Origin: Fragilaria crotonensis
Lineage: Eukaryota > Bacillariophyta > Fragilariophyceae > Fragilariales > Fragilariaceae
NCBI GenBank assembly: GCA_022925895.1
Contig: JAKSYS010000115.1
Span: 50,950 to 114,949, forward strand
Length of the DNA stretch: 64,000 nucleotides
Direction: 5' to 3'
Part shown: positions 32,838-45,831 of the stretch, one piece after another
Position numbering within the stretch: position 1 is the first letter of the stretch
How the letters are laid out: every line of letters begins with the position of its first letter
Translations under genes and position numbers: made by a program
Notes under the pieces: generated by a model
What the model was told of the DNA's origin: nothing
What the model saw: the letters and a program-made list of their open reading frames with translations, nothing else
The model's database searches: none

Positions 32838-34659
32838 TTACAAATCCTGTTGATGATACTGAGGGCACAGTTTTGATATCAGGACCTCCTTATAAACAAT
32901 GTTGTGCAGAAGATGACCATCAGTAAATATGAAAAGATCATGTGGGTTACGAACTCTTGAGAGAGCAACGTAAAGCTGGCCATGTGCAAATACACCTTGT
33001 GGCAAGAAAATGCCAACTCTTCGCAATGTTTGACCTTGACTCTTGTTGATCGTCATTGCATATGCTGGTTGAACTGGAAACTGACGTCGTTTGAAGACAA
33101 ATGGCAGCTCATCTTGAGGTGATAGGAGAGCAATCCGTGGTATGTCCACAATTTCTGCAGTGGTAGGAATCAAACACTGGAGGACAGACCGTGAGATACG
33201 GCGAACAATGAGACGGGTGCCATTGCTGAGTGTGCTTGATAGGTTTCGAGCAGCATGACCAACATGCCTTTTTCAGAGTGAGGCAATGTGGTGGAAGGCC
33301 AGATAGCTCCAAAGAGTTCAGGAATTCAGGAGGATAGAGGGTATGTGCAGGATCATTAGGTTCCTCAGATATGATGTTGTCAATACTGAGAAACACATGT
33401 TCATCATGAGGTAGCCTTGAGGTTACCATATCATTGATTCTTTGAACATCTTTGTTTTTAGGACATAGAATAGCACGTTCAGACCAATAGGCTGGTTCAT
33501 TGGAAGAAAAATCATCAAACACATGCTCAACCAGTTCGTTTGTATCCTGAGGCTGGAATATATAAGATGGTAGATTTATTGGGGAAGGCTCCATATCCTC
33601 GCCGATCCTCAACAGGAAAGATGCAAAATGGGAAAGTACTTCTTGGAACTCTGGGTTAGCATTCGTGTTCTGTAAGTCCATTCGCAATCGCATATTTTCA
33701 GAGAGTTGCATTACATTCACAGATGATGTTTGCCAGACTTTGGATTGTAGGACAGTTGAATGCACAGTGGTAGCTCTTCCAGCATGGCGTAGTATGGGAA
33801 GCACTTGACGAAAGTCACCACCCATGACGACAACCAAGCCACCAAAAGGAGCATCATTACGTTCAAGTAAATCACAAAGAGACTGTGAAAGAACATCAAG
33901 ACCAACACCCTTAAGCATTGTGATCTCATCAATGATCAAAATCTTTGCAACCTTCATAACTTCTGCCTTCTCTTTTGATAGGTTGCACATGGATGTTTCA
34001 TATAATTGAATTGGAAGCCCGGATATATAGTGCAGAGTACGGCCCAAAGGGGCAAAGTTTGAGGCAGCAATGCCTGATATGGCCGTTGCAAGGGCAACCT
34101 TCCCTTCACTGCGCACCTTGGCAAGGATCATCCTGAACAACTCCGTCTTACCTGAGCCTGCAGGTCCATCAACAAAATAAACATTTTTCTGATTTTCAGT
34201 ACCAGCATTGTTGTTCACAGAAGCAAGTACAGCATCAAAAATAGCACGCTGTTCAAGATTCAGGAGAGGGAGGCGATCCAGCTGCTGTTGAATATCAGTG
34301 TTGGATGATGACAGCTGCAATTCTAACAAATGGTTGACTGAATTGTTGTCCATGGCACTCCCATGCTCCTCAACCAGAAGTGTGCGGAGGGATGGTATCC
34401 ATTCGAATACAGAACGGCTGTGCATTATCCCCAGAAGGGCATCAAGTTTACGCACAAGGAGGTCCTGCAGGTGTTGTTCACTAAGGCTGGGTTGACGGTG
34501 TGCATAGTCTTCTGACAGGGCAGCCCAGTGAGAGTCATAGAGTGACCTTGGGTCAGAGACATCACAGTTGAAGAGGATGATTGCAAAAGTCTTCTGAGCC
34601 TTGCTGGGAGAGTGTCTGTGTGGCTTCCTGCATGGCTCGATGCCACTCAGTATCATCAT
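32838..34659 (-). pseudogene. Helitron Pif1-type helicase segment
   Basis: Helicase motifs in order: Walker A DGPAGSGKTELF, Walker B ILIIDEITML, GGDFRQVLPI, then near the C-terminus YAMTINKSQGQTL and LYVALSRVRNPHDL. Two close frame changes near 33250-33275 separate HCLTLKK from the NGTRLIVRR stretch; the first is repaired by one G (AAGGC to AAGGGC). The helicase ends at 32838. It unwinds DNA during Helitron transposition. Confidence 0.85.
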
Positions 34660-35932
34660 CTAGAAGACCCAATGTACGACAGGCATCTTGAAATGTTGGA
34701 CAAAGTACATCATCAACGGTTCGTAGAGCTTCAAAGCTTGTTGCACCTTTCACTACAGTCAACATCCTTCGCAGGAAGTATCTCTCACCAGAAGAAGGGG
34801 AAGCACTGTAGAGGCGAGACACAGTGGGGAATGTCTGCCGGTGATTGGAGCGTCGTACCCAGCACTTCTCGACACCAGCACTTTTCCATGTGTAGTGTTG
34901 TGGGATGTCATGATAAAGGAACTGGCGAGCATACTGATCATGCCGATTGAGGTCCAACCAGGCAGTCAATTGTGTACAGGGTGGTCCTCTTGCAAGCACT
35001 TGAGCAACATTTTCATTTTCCTCAAAAACCACTGATTGCTGATTGGGAAGATGGAACATTAGGCGCATCACATTGGGCTTCTCTGAATGTAGACGAAGGC
35101 TGAAGAGGCGCCAGCATGCCTCTGATGCAGAGACATAACGTCCATCAAGATAGAGCTTGATCTCATCAACATCTTCCCCCATCTGGACTGCAGCACGGTC
35201 GTGTCCCTTGTATACATACTTGTAGAGGTACTTGACGGCCTGCACTGAATTGCACACCTCAACATTGATATGACAATCATACTTCTTGGTAAGATGGCAA
35301 TTATATGGCACAACCCAGCGGTTGTCCAACTCAGCTCCTCGAACAGTTACAGTCCTTCCATCATCACGTCGATGATATTGAGGGAATCCATCATCATTGA
35401 GTGTTGTCTCATCTTGAAAGGGCCGGGGATACTTGTCCTTGCATTCACCTGCTGGCTTTGTAGAACTATTACAACACTTCAAATTTTTCCATCGATTGGG
35501 GGAAACTTTGGTGCCACAGGGCCCATGCAACATACACCTCTTCACAGTTGCAAAAAGTTCAGGATCTATCAATGCATCTGGGATCTCAGCTGAAACAATA
35601 TGGTCAATGTCAGATTCTGTGCGCGGTTTGTCATTCTCTGCCAAAATGACCAGTACATGTGCATGCGGCAATCCTCGCTTCTGAAATTCGATGGTGTAGA
35701 TAGCAGCCACAACCCTTCCAAGCACTTGCCGCTTCTGGAGGTCAATCATCATCTCTGTAAATTTGAGATGGAACACTCGTGCCACCAAATCTGGTCTGTC
35801 ATTTACAGTTTGGCCAGGAAGAAGGTTTTCAACAACTTCTGGCCACTGCGGATTGGTTGTCATTGTAATAAAGAGGTCTGGCTTGCCCATTCGGCGCACA
35901 ATTGCCAATGCATCCTGGCAAAGCTGGTGCAT
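34562..35932 (-). pseudogene. Helitron Rep nuclease segment
   Basis: Begins in MHQLCQDALAIVRRMGKPDL and FITMTTNPQWPE. Rep motif 2 (HUH) is RGLPHAHVLVIL; the two-tyrosine motif is YLYKYVYKGHD, which cuts and rejoins single strands in rolling-circle transposition. A Cys-rich stretch (CMLHGPCG, CCNSS) lies between them, as usual. After LLDDDTEWHRAMQEA the frame is lost (about 34600-34640) and the helicase continues in another frame. Confidence 0.85.
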
Positions 35933-37839
35933 GTTTCTTGCACTTCAATGTGAGATGAAGGCAGAATGATTCGTCGCCCCAGCTGTCGAGTGTTTGTCAC
36001 ATCCTCACCAGCAACAGCATCTGCAATGCCTTGATAAAGTTCAGCACGCAATCTTGGTTGATTAAGACGGATGAAATTAAGACGGCCTTGTTCCACTTGG
36101 GCATAGCAGTCCACAATGTATTGGTGAAACAGCTTCCCTGCAAAGTGAAGGTGATTGGAGAACTGAGCAGCAGGTCGTACAAAAAGCCGAAATGCAGCAT
36201 GCATGAGGCAAGTTAATCTTGTCAAATGTGGAGTCGTAGCATTTGGACCAGTTTGCATCATGCCAGGATGCCAGCCTCCTGGGGAGCCTGTTGGAAAAAG
36301 GAGTACATATGCCAGTGGAGAATAGTCGGGATGGAGCTCTGAGATTGACTGAATTGCTCCAGCACAAAGCAATACTCGAATATCACGGTTACCTGAACCT
36401 TCGTCAGGAAGAATCACAGCTACCTCACTGGAACTTGGTGCATTGTACCGTCTGTTGTCCAATTCAGGTTGATCCAGGATATGCATTGCAACATTGTGGC
36501 CAGGCAATTCAACATCATGATTACCATCAGTATTACTGGCCAAGGTTTCCTCATCAAGAGCTTGCTTGAATAATCCATACAGCCGGTTTTGATTCTGAAT
36601 CATTTGCTGCAATAAAACCAAAGTATTCCTGTCCAAGGTATTCAAATGATGTAAACGATTGTCCACCTCATGGTTAGTGTCATAGAAATAGAGTTGTGCA
36701 AAAGCAGGATGCTGTCCAGGTTCTGGGAGCAATGATCCTAACCGGTGGTACATTGAGCCATGAATGCGAAAAGTATAAATTCCACAACTCCTATCAATCA
36801 AAGCATCATCCACATTAGCGCCTATTGAGGCAAAACTCAAGGCAGAGTTGTAGGCACGGATGTGTGGCATGAACAATTCATGTGCATGAAAAAGATCCAT
36901 CAACACATTTGGTGTGGGATCAAGAGGGAGGAGAGATACCTTGCCCTTGGCACAGCAAGATGAAAAGTAGCCCCTTTCAGACCTTGATTCATTTGGAAAA
37001 TGCAGTGCAGAGCAGCCCTGACATTCAACTGTGCATGGGCCAAGGACATGACGTGCTGGAGCAGGAGCAGATGAATAGGCTGCGCCATTGGTGCGTTGGC
37101 AACTTTGGCGTGTTTGTCTCATGTGCTCTTGGTGCTGAGTGGTGATGGCAGCCATCTGTGTGGCAGCAACAGGGTCACCTTCTTGAGATCTCTGGAGGCG
37201 CTCCAGACGTGTTTGTCTCATCTGCTCTTGGTTCCTGGTGGTGATGGCAGCCATCTGTGTGGCAGCAACAGGGTCACCTTCTTGAGATCTCTGGAGGCGC
37301 TCCAGACGTGTTTGTCTCATCTGCTCTTGGTGCTGAGTGGTGATGGCAGCCATCTGTGTGGCAGCAACAGGGTCACCTTCTTGAGATCTCTGGAGGCGCT
37401 CCAGACGTGTTTGTCTCATGTGCTCTTGGTGCTGAGTGGTGATGGCAGCCATCTGTGTGGCAGCAACAGGGTCACCTTCTTGAGATCTCTGGAGGTGCTG
37501 GCAGTGCTCCAGACGTGTTTGTCTCATGTGCTCTTGGTGCTGAGTGGTGATGGCGGCCATCTGTGTGACAGCAACAGGGTCACCTTCTTGAGATCTCTGG
37601 AGGCGCTCCAGACGTGTTTGTCTCTTCTGCTCACGGTTCCTGGTGGTGATGGCGGCCATCTGTGTGGCAGCTACAGGGTCACCACCTTCTTCTTGGGACA
37701 GGTTGCGAAGTTTGGCACGCCTTTTCCTTGCTGCAATGGCAGCTGGCTTTGTTGATAGTGAATGTTTACTTGGGTGTGACATAATGGTTATATGCTGATT
37801 GGAAAGAATTTGAAGCAAGGAATTATGTGAGCGGTACAA
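35860..37839 (-). pseudogene. Helitron Rep N-terminal segment with 33-residue repeats
   Basis: Starts at the first minus-strand Met of the frame (MYRSHNS) or, more likely, at the second ATG (MSHPSKH) near 37780. After a basic N-terminus come six ~33-residue repeats with consensus EGDPVAATQMAAITTQHQEH and MRQTRLERLQRSQ, which are predicted helical. Then comes the Helitron-like region: CPGCSALHF-type Cys pair (GCSALHFPNE), YNSALSFAS, GSMYHRLGSLLP, QLYFYD and LLFPTGSPGGWHPGM. The frame is lost at about 35946 just after RRIILPSSH; restoring one G in TTGA there reads into GSARNMHQL, the expected continuation. Confidence 0.85.
37140..37700. repeat. 99 bp coding tandem repeat, six copies
   Basis: Six units encode the 33-residue repeats of the Helitron N-terminus; one unit has 9 extra bases. 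Adjacent units are nearly identical at DNA level, which points to recent expansion or gene conversion. Confidence 0.85.
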
Positions 37840-39624
37840 TTACTGTAGTAGGTGTATGAGGTACTGGAGTACAATGTAGAATTGTAACAGGGGCTACAGT
37901 ACAGCGTACAGTACTCGGAGTACATCTTGTAGTAAGTGAGTGTATGAGGTACTGGAGTACAATGTAGAGTCGTAACAGGGACTACAGTACAGCCAGCGTA
38001 CAGTACTGTGCAATGACCACCAATAATGCAACTTCACGACGCAACCCACCGTTAATAAAGCGTTATTTGTTAAAAACGAAAATACCCACCGTTAATAGAA
38101 CGTTATTTTAGTAGGGGTTCGCTTTTGTAATCAAAAAATTTGCGTTCCTGGGGGGGCCAAGCACCAATACTGGCGAAGCTTCTTGGTTACTGTTACTGTT
38201 TACTTTCAGTACTCAACCCTGGCGAAGCTCCGTAGTTACTGTTTGTACAGTTCAGTACTATACGCAAGTAGTGCAGTACCCCAGAGTGGTCATACTCCGT
38301 AACAGACGCACGCACTGACGCAACTACGTATATGACATATGCAAATCTTACCGACATCGCTTACGGAGTACTCCAGTATGCACGTATGACATATACTCCG
38401 AGTATGAGACTACCAGGTACTGCGAGAGGGAGTGTGATGATACACTATATGTACGACGTCTATGGGTTTTAGCAGATACGGGGTACGTGTACCGTCAAAA
38501 GATCTACTGTGGTTGGTTCGAGGAAAAAATTCAGACAGTATTCATTTGATCCAGTACCCCAGAGTGGTCATACTCCGTAACAGACGCACGCACGCACACA
38601 CACACACAATTAATTTATAATATAGTAGGATATAGTACGAGTACACGTACCCAGGTAAAAGCGCAGGGTCATCTGGGAGGTCCGGTAAAATGACGTTTCT
38701 TCTCGTAGGTTCTACATGCAATTAATACCAAGCAGAGGTGCGTGGCCGGACCTTCCTGTATGTGCGTACTGAACTTCGTTCATTGGTAAATGTGTACCAG
38801 TACCATATAACACTAATAAGAACTACCGTAGAACCGGCTAGCTTCGCAAAAAGATTCTGTTGACGTGGCCGGAACGAAAACGTCGAGCCAAATTTCATGT
38901 CTTCGCAGATTTCGCCATCTACTGTACCGTGTACTGTTTTACTAGGATTCGATGTCACTCTTGCGAAAAGATTTGGCATCCATCATCACCAATCAATAGC
39001 GATCTTTCACTCTTTCTCTCTCGCCGAGCGTGGAGTGGCAAACCCAACGCGACAGTCCAGGATTAGAGCAAAGCATAAGTTGCTTCGTCGTGTAGCAATA
39101 CTGGTAGAAGTCATGATTATTCTTGTTGAGAAATCGTCATTATTCGTTGATCATCATTGATATCAAAGCAACCATTGCAAGCATCGTCGCATCTTTCGTC
39201 GGTAGTGTTGAGAATTCTACGCATTGAGATAACAGCAGACTTCAAATGATGCAGTTAGATTGCAGCAGTTTTGATGTATTCATAAATGACACATGTCGCG
39301 TCTGTGTTGAAACGTCACTATAATGGAATGTACAAGCAAGAAACAAAGTGAAGGATTCAAAGATAAGTCGACCGTGTGCATTAATGTCACATTGATGACG
39401 AGAGTCAAGTTGGTGACTGTCGGATGCGACAACGGACCGGCTAGTTGACACTCTACATAACAATGGAACAAAAAAAAACTCTTCGTTTGAATTTGGTCTT
39501 GATTCATGCCATCGTGGAAGATGGAAGTAAACTGCAGCTCACACAATAACCCGTTGCGTGTCGGTTTTGCCCTTGAGAGCTCACACATCCAGGACAGCAT
39601 TGCCCTCAGTCACAACTTTTGGCG
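37840..39624. other. Intergenic with several short direct repeats
   Basis: No gene supported. Besides the 89 bp repeat, a 41 bp string beginning CAGTACCCCAGAGTGGTCAT occurs identically at 38274 and 38552; CCACCGTTAATA plus ARCGTTATTT is doubled near 38049 and 38089; GGCGAAGCT is doubled near 38172 and 38221; and a short (CA)n run lies near 38590. Confidence 0.55.
37845..38005. repeat. ~89 bp tandem repeat, two copies
   Basis: GTGTATGAGGTACTGGAGTA followed by CAATGTAGA and a GTAC-rich end occurs at about 37852 and 37939. Non-coding. Confidence 0.7.
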
Positions 39625-39912
39625 ATGTGCGAGACCATGCATTCTACTTCGATCAATATGAAAGACCTGAACTGCAAGACACTCCAGATTGTTGAGGAAC
39701 CAACAGATGCAGAGGCGTTGTCATCGTTTTCAAGTCTCGACATGGATGTCGTATCGATCATTGTGGAGTTTCTGGACCCACAGTCCATGATCCGGTTGGC
39801 TTCCACCTCTCGCTTCTTACGTGAGATGCCTCTTTCTTACCACACTGTGATTCACAATAGCGTCCTGAACAAAAAAAAAAATGTAAAACGAATTATACAG
39901 GTTTACCTCTAG
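39625..39912 (+). pseudogene. F-box-like fragment, truncated
   Basis: ATG at 39625. About 95 residues, with LDMDVVSIIVEFLDPQSMIR and LASTSRFLREM resembling an F-box (LP-x-DV... I-x-x-FL...L.. S..FR), the adaptor motif that links substrates to SCF ubiquitin ligases. The frame stops shortly after an A11 run at 39872-39882, and the retrotransposon begins nearby, so the C-terminal part is gone. Probably a fragment, not a full gene. Confidence 0.45.
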
Positions 39913-39960
39913 TAGGAACTTTTGCCAAGGACGCACACGGTACCCAACCTAGGCATCTCT

Positions 39961-42900
39961 CTATCTTTGAGAGGGCGAAGGATTTTGGATGTTGGTATGG
40001 TAGTCGGGGGGTCGTCCAGGGAAGAAGGCTGTCATGCGTTGCTGGGTAGTGTTTGAGGTACGTGTTCTGTTTGGAATGTTTTCCGGTGGAAGGGTTGCCA
40101 GTCTTGTGGAGACGTCGCGTGTCGGCGGGATAGCGATCATGTACTGGGTTACTTGTCTTTGTGTTTTTCCATCTTTCAAGTGGGCTGCTCGCGCTGTTTT
40201 AACTCGTCGAAGCCATCGTCGTCGAACGGAGGGTCTGCTGTGTAGAAGTTTGGTTAACGTGATGTTGCGGCAATAGTGTTGATCGGAGGTCTGAATGAGG
40301 GTTGGATTCGAGTGGTAGTGGCGAAGCTCTGCGGATTCCATCGAGTAGATCTCTTGGTCAGTCTCATCTCGATGTTGATGTAAGACTTCATTTCGTCCAA
40401 GCCAGATTTCTCGTACCATAAGGGTAATCGCTTTGAGGGCCGTGTGTGTGCGACTTCGTCCTGCTGATAGATTCAGTTTCCCGGGGGTGGGAGTGTCCAT
40501 GGCTGCAAGCAGGAGCCACTTCTTGGATAAGTATCCGAGAAGTAGTTGGTGCCATCCGATGAGGTTCTGTTCTTCGATTGCCGTTTGTAGGATGTCGTCG
40601 AGGCGGCTGGAGAGTTTGTCATTGTGAAAGTGGACGCGTTGCCCTGGGTGTGTTAAATATTGTTCAACGCAAGATGCAAAGGCTGGTCGACTGGGATGAT
40701 CGTCTTTCAGGATGGTCCGAAGCATGGCTGAGATGCTTTTGCCTCGAGCTGGGTTTTGGGAACAGTGCAGAAAGTGATGGATGTTTTCCTCCTGAAGTAA
40801 GCATGTGGGACATAGTTTCAATTTCTCATCCACGTCTGATCGTTGGTACTTTTTGTCTCCCAGTGGCAGTTGATTGTGGATGAATTTGACATGCGACGGT
40901 TGATGTTTTAGCAGAATTGCCTTAAAGTTCTTTCCAAATGCTGTCATGTCGATCATGTCCCAGACGTGATCTGGCCATTTGTGACGAGATTGTGTGTATT
41001 CACGAAGATATCCCCATTTACATGGTACCGTATGTGTTCGTCTAAATTGCCGAAAAACCGTGTGTTGAGGATCGATATGCTCATCTGCATTGTCGGGATA
41101 TGATTCGTCTCTCGCCGTGGTTTCGCTTTTTGTTTGGTGACATTTTGTGGCCAGTTCGTCCACGTCAACGTTCAAGCGGGCGTCGGGTGTCAGTTTGTCG
41201 TATGATATTTTTCCATCCTGGTGACTTTTGATCCACTTGGTGAGCATGGGGCGACGGAGTTCTCGGAAAAGTTCTGTTATGGTTGTCAGGTAGTCACTAT
41301 TGTCCGGCTGTTTTGTTGGTGAGTAGTCTTTCCGGGTGACGAACGTTACTCTGTTAATGGCCACCTCGCTACTGTATCCGCCAACCATCGAAACTTGCAC
41401 CTATGTCGCAATCCCCAGTGTCTCGCCAGTACGGTTACCAATAGGAGTGGCGCCGTAAAGCCCCCTAGTTCGCTCCGAGTGGAGCTCCCAATTTCGATCG
41501 GTCCGTCGACTGGCCCATACCCTTGAAAGAGAACGTGGTGGTTTCTCGTTGTCAGCTTCCAGCCAAAGTGCCTGCTTCTTCCTGAGACTTCCATCGGAGG
41601 CGATGGTTAGTCGTTGCCTTGATCGAAAAGCTCTCCATACCTCAACATCGTTTGCTATTTGTTTGTATTCGAATAGGAGTCGACGATGCCAGAGTGGTAG
41701 GGAGTTAATATGACTTTGTATTGATGAGTGGTGGGTGCTTGTATCGTCTGGTGGAGGATCTTCTTGTCTGATTTTCCCAGGGATCTTTCCATTTATTTGA
41801 ATATCGCAGAAAGTTTTCTGAGATGTATCGTGTCAGAGTCGAATTTGTGGAGCTGTTGGTGGTTCCTGTCGTGGCCATGTTTTGATGCGGATCACTTGTG
41901 TCGGTCGCCGTTCTCCATTGAGGTGGTAGCAACATGCGGAGATTCCGTCTGGTTGCGACATGTCAGAGAGCGTGATAATCTGAAGGTACAAGCGGACCAG
42001 GTTGATATCGTGTTTTTGTTGGGTTGAGTACCGAGTCAGTGCATCCCTGTTCATAAGACATTTATCTTTAGGCCCCCTGAGAAGTACCGTGAATGTGTCA
42101 GTGAGAGAAATTGTAAGGTTGTGTTGGAATATAAACTGGCGAATGGATGTGATCCATGTTGGGGTCAGGTAGGATATTTGGATCCCTGGATACTCAAGGA
42201 TGGGCTCCGACATGCCGGACTCGATTTGGGAGTATTTGACGTTGAGCAACATGAGTTTTCCCGCCTCTGTGTTTGAGTAGATCTCGTTTCTCATGTATTT
42301 CAGAGTTGAGATTCCTAACTCAGTTCGAAGGTCCAGCAGATCGAGTCCTCCGAGTTCCGCGGGGCCGTAACGTATTGCAGTTGGAAGTTTGGACGAGTAG
42401 CCGAGTTTTGCAGCATCGCCGTTATCACCTGTGTCTGTACTGGGCCAAGTTCTTCTTCGTCGATGGCGAGGCATGGCAGAACGTAGCGCATCGCGGGGAG
42501 TACATTGTTTTATGGAAGGTTTGGATGTCGCGTGGCGTTAACTTTGGGAACGTAGTCTGATGGCGAATCCGTCGGCTTTTGTTTTGAGAACTCGGGTTGA
42601 TCAGAGAAGTTTCCATCTGGAGCAAGGTATACTCGAGTATTCTGCTGGCGTCACTAGTTTCCATCCTCCGGATGGTGGAAGGTTCTGTCGTTTGTCCTTG
42701 AGTTGCCATCATCAGAGTGGGGTCGTCGTGGTGAATCATTCGTAGCTGTGGTCTTCCTTTCTTCCAATCCCAGTACATCGTGTACCAGGAACATTTTGAG
42801 AGATTGAGTGCGCCGCCGGAGTAGAACAGTATCTTCTCCCAGGTCTGTGCGATATGGTTCAATTTGGCTATCATTGTCTCGAGAGTAATCATTCCTGGGT

Positions 42901-45831
42901 CAGTAAACCCAAGGGAGGTGTCATCGACAAACGCGTCGATGAGCCGATCGTGTCGTTCTGGTGAGTTCGGGGACTGGAAGCTCATACGTTCTGGTATAAT
43001 TCTATCGAGGGTGTTCATCAGGACAACAACGAGAGTGAGCCACACTGATGGAGATGCGCCGCTTCCTTGTCCTGTGCCAAATAGAGGTTCAAAGGTTGTA
43101 CCGTGGTAGTTGCTTGCGGAGACGCCGTGCACAGTTTTGATTGTGTACTTCATGAGTTTCAGACAGTCGGCATGTGTTTGTACTGCTGTTTCTGGCATAC
43201 CGCACCTGCGGGCCGCGAGCATTCCAAGGGCAACGATGATCCTATCGTAGCACGCGCTTGCGTCGTTATCGAATCTGGCTAGGTTGTGTTTGAGAACTCG
43301 ACAGAGATCGGTGGTTAGTTGCGTCAACATGATCGGGTCGGTTGCCTTCCGTTGTGGTATGGATCCGTGTTGCCCGTCATTGAGGAGTTTCATAGATACC
43401 GCTCGTTTTACGAGGCGCGATCCCCAAATTAGCTTTAGGAAGAAGTTGAAATCTGCCTCGAAGAGGTGGATGATGCGTAGGCGTGTGATTTTTGTTGCCC
43501 TGGGTCCTTCTCGATTAGGATGTTGACTGCGTTGCACCATCGTCTTAGTGTCAGACCACCGTTGACGGTGATGTGCATGAACTGAGTAAAGCACTTGAGC
43601 AGGATCGGGTCGCGGATTAGGGCTTTGTAGTGTCCGAGGTGTCGCCCAGACGGTGAGGTAGATGTCGTCTCTTTCCACTTCTTAAAACCGTAGCTTACGT
43701 CATCTTCATTTATGTTTATCGATATCGCCTTATTTTCCTTCACAACATCCGGTAGTGCGAAGGAGGTCAAAAATTCGCGTAGTATGTCGTCTTGTCCGTG
43801 CCAGTGTGGTGGTATTGTTCCATACAGAAGTGCCGCCGAGTCTTTCGAGAGGCTGTTGAAGGATAACCCGCTGTGAATGATTCCATGTCCGCATGGAGAT
43901 GCTGCAGCTGCCCGAAAAGAATTCCGATTATATCGAAGAAGGTTACTTTCTATGGTATCTTTGTCGAGTATTGTGTCCCATATGATATCCTCTGGATCCG
44001 TTGACGAAAGGAAGTGCTGAAAGTTTTGTGGATATTCTGTGCTGTGTTTGTGTCTTGGAAGCATGAGTTTATCAAGGCCGCTGTTCAGATTTGGTTTGAC
44101 GACCTGTCGGATGTTGCTGTACATGGTTCTGCACTGTTCTGACCGGATTGTGTTTCTGACTATTCCCGCCTTGTGTTTCGATTGCTTCATGGTTTCGGAG
44201 TTGGTGTCTGTCTCGTATTTGGCGAGGAGGTCAATGTAGCTGCTAAATCGAATGTCGATCGAGTTCTTCTGGCATTTCCTTAAGTGTGTTGCGGCACTGT
44301 TGAGGTTCGTTGTTACTTGGTCCAGAGTGAGTGCGACTGATCGGAGAGGCAGTACGAACTTCGTGTTGGATTGTTGAGCCAATTGTTCGATACGGTCGAA
44401 GGTGGTGGCGTAGTCCTCGTCGTGTTTCTCTTCTCTATATCTCAGTCTCCAGTATCGGTATAAAAGACCGGCGTCGCGGAGTATCGGAGACCATGCGTAT
44501 GGTTTCCTGGGCTTTGTTATGATGCGTTCCGCGTTTGCCATTGCTCGCCCTTGGTCTTGATCCCATTGTTCAAGTTTCTTTTTAAGCTTGGATCTGGATA
44601 ATGTGGTGTGCGTACTGAAGAGTTGCTGCATTCGTTCCACCATCTTATGTTCCTTGTAATACTGTTTCATTGCCGCATGATATGCTTCCACCAGTTCTGG
44701 GTTTCCGGACTTAAGTGATCGCGATCGTGGAGATTCGATATTCTGCTTTGTCAGGGTTGGCCCAGTATCGTGTTGGGATCTATGTCTACAAACAGGCCCC
44801 TGTGATCGGATTGTGGACCGTCCAGATATGACAAGGAACCGGAGCGCGTCATCGCCTGTAGGAATTGAGAGCATCCGAACATATGGTCTATCCTCCGTGC
44901 CTCTGAGCCGATATAGGTTGAAGGGGCTGGATGTTTCTCGTGAAGGTCGTGGAGGTCGCAATTTCGTTGCAGGCGTTGAAGATCAAGATCGCCTGTTATC
45001 TGGGCGTTTGAGTCGAGCATAAGGATGATGGAATGTCCTGATTGTTGGAGATGTGTGATCGCCGAGATAAGGTCCGTGATCATGATCTTTCGTGGTCGGG
45101 GCCGTGAGGTTTTGAGATCGCCTGAGATGTTCGTACTCTCGATTGAAAGCGCTCCCCACTGGTGAGGTGCTAATCGAGCCTGTGCAAACTCTGTATGCTG
45201 TTATGATGGAGAGGAATGTATTTGCTTTTCCCCGCAATGTGTGGCCACACCATCTGCCGAGACCGGTAGGGTCTAGTATGTGTTCTCCGTGCGACATGGG
45301 CACCAGAGTTCTGGTGGACATTGTGATTGATCCACCCGATTGGAATGTTTCCTTCTCGGGCACCGCATCGATAGCCTCTGTGGGAAAGCCGAATGAGACT
45401 TTTGCCGTTCCAAAGTGTTTGCCTGCTCTGGAGGAAAACAGCGTTCTGAGATGATGATGTTGCCATGCAGTGTTTGTTTCAGCCATACCAATTATATCGG
45501 CACCGATAGCCTGTGTGCTTGTCATATAGTAGTCGTAGTCCTCTCCTGTGAAGCTGTATGTAAGTCCCTTAACATTTTGAAAGAAGATCCGTATATCTTT
45601 GTCGTCTTTTTCGAGGTGTGAATCGCCGTAGGAGCTGTGTACGTCGATGGTGTCAGTTTTCCGATTGTGGTTGCGACCCGGTCTTAGATTGGGTATGGTG
45701 TCAGTATTAGTTGTAGTACGATTGATATGAACATTTGTTTGATTGCTGAGATTTTGTGTTATAGTTACTTCTTGTGTTTCCGTCGTCGGCCTCATGTCCG
45801 CGAAGGGTGTCTCCGTCATGTTATCGGTCAT
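39961..45831 (-). pseudogene. Non-LTR retrotransposon ORF2 polyprotein, frame-broken
   Basis: Starts at ATG 45831. AP endonuclease: RIFFQNVKGLTYSF, IIGMAETNTAW, ILMLDSNAQ, RRIDHMFG and the final SDHRG (45831 to ~44760). RT: FDNDASACYDRII, GTGQGSGASPSVW and FVDDTSLGF (the FxDD site) at 42425-43678. RNase H: GSSTRSELGGF in 41346-41594 and KSHQDGKISY plus NVDVDELA after 41400. C-terminal finger: CPTCLLQEENIHHFLHC. This enzyme nicks target DNA and primes reverse transcription there. Frame changes lie near 45000, 44900, 43500-43650, 42450, 41800 and 41370. The piece between RT and RNase H (41833-42474) is a conserved-looking thumb region. Confidence 0.85.

Larger units (their letters stand above)
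32838..37839 (-). mobile_element. Helitron, Rep/helicase-coding region
   Basis: Minus-strand coding remains of a rolling-circle transposon, in order: a repeat-bearing N-terminal region, the Helitron-like N domain, Rep nuclease, and a Pif1-type helicase. The protein is split by at least four frame changes, so this copy as written cannot make an intact transposase. Termini (5' TC, 3' hairpin and CTRR) were not located, so true ends lie outside these limits. Confidence 0.9.

Noticed and set aside
35860-35946. Programmed ribosomal frameshift in the Helitron Rep gene
   Set aside because: No slippery heptamer at the join, and other breaks of the same kind follow; an indel is simpler.
37096-37755. 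219-codon plus-strand frame made of a repeated CLSHLLLVLSGDGSHLCGS-like unit
   Set aside because: Antisense of the 99 bp Helitron repeat; the minus-strand frame joins to real Helitron domains.
39872-39882. A11 run as the poly(A) tail of the non-LTR element
   Set aside because: The element is on the minus strand, so its tail would be a T run on the plus strand; the A run lies within the F-box fragment.
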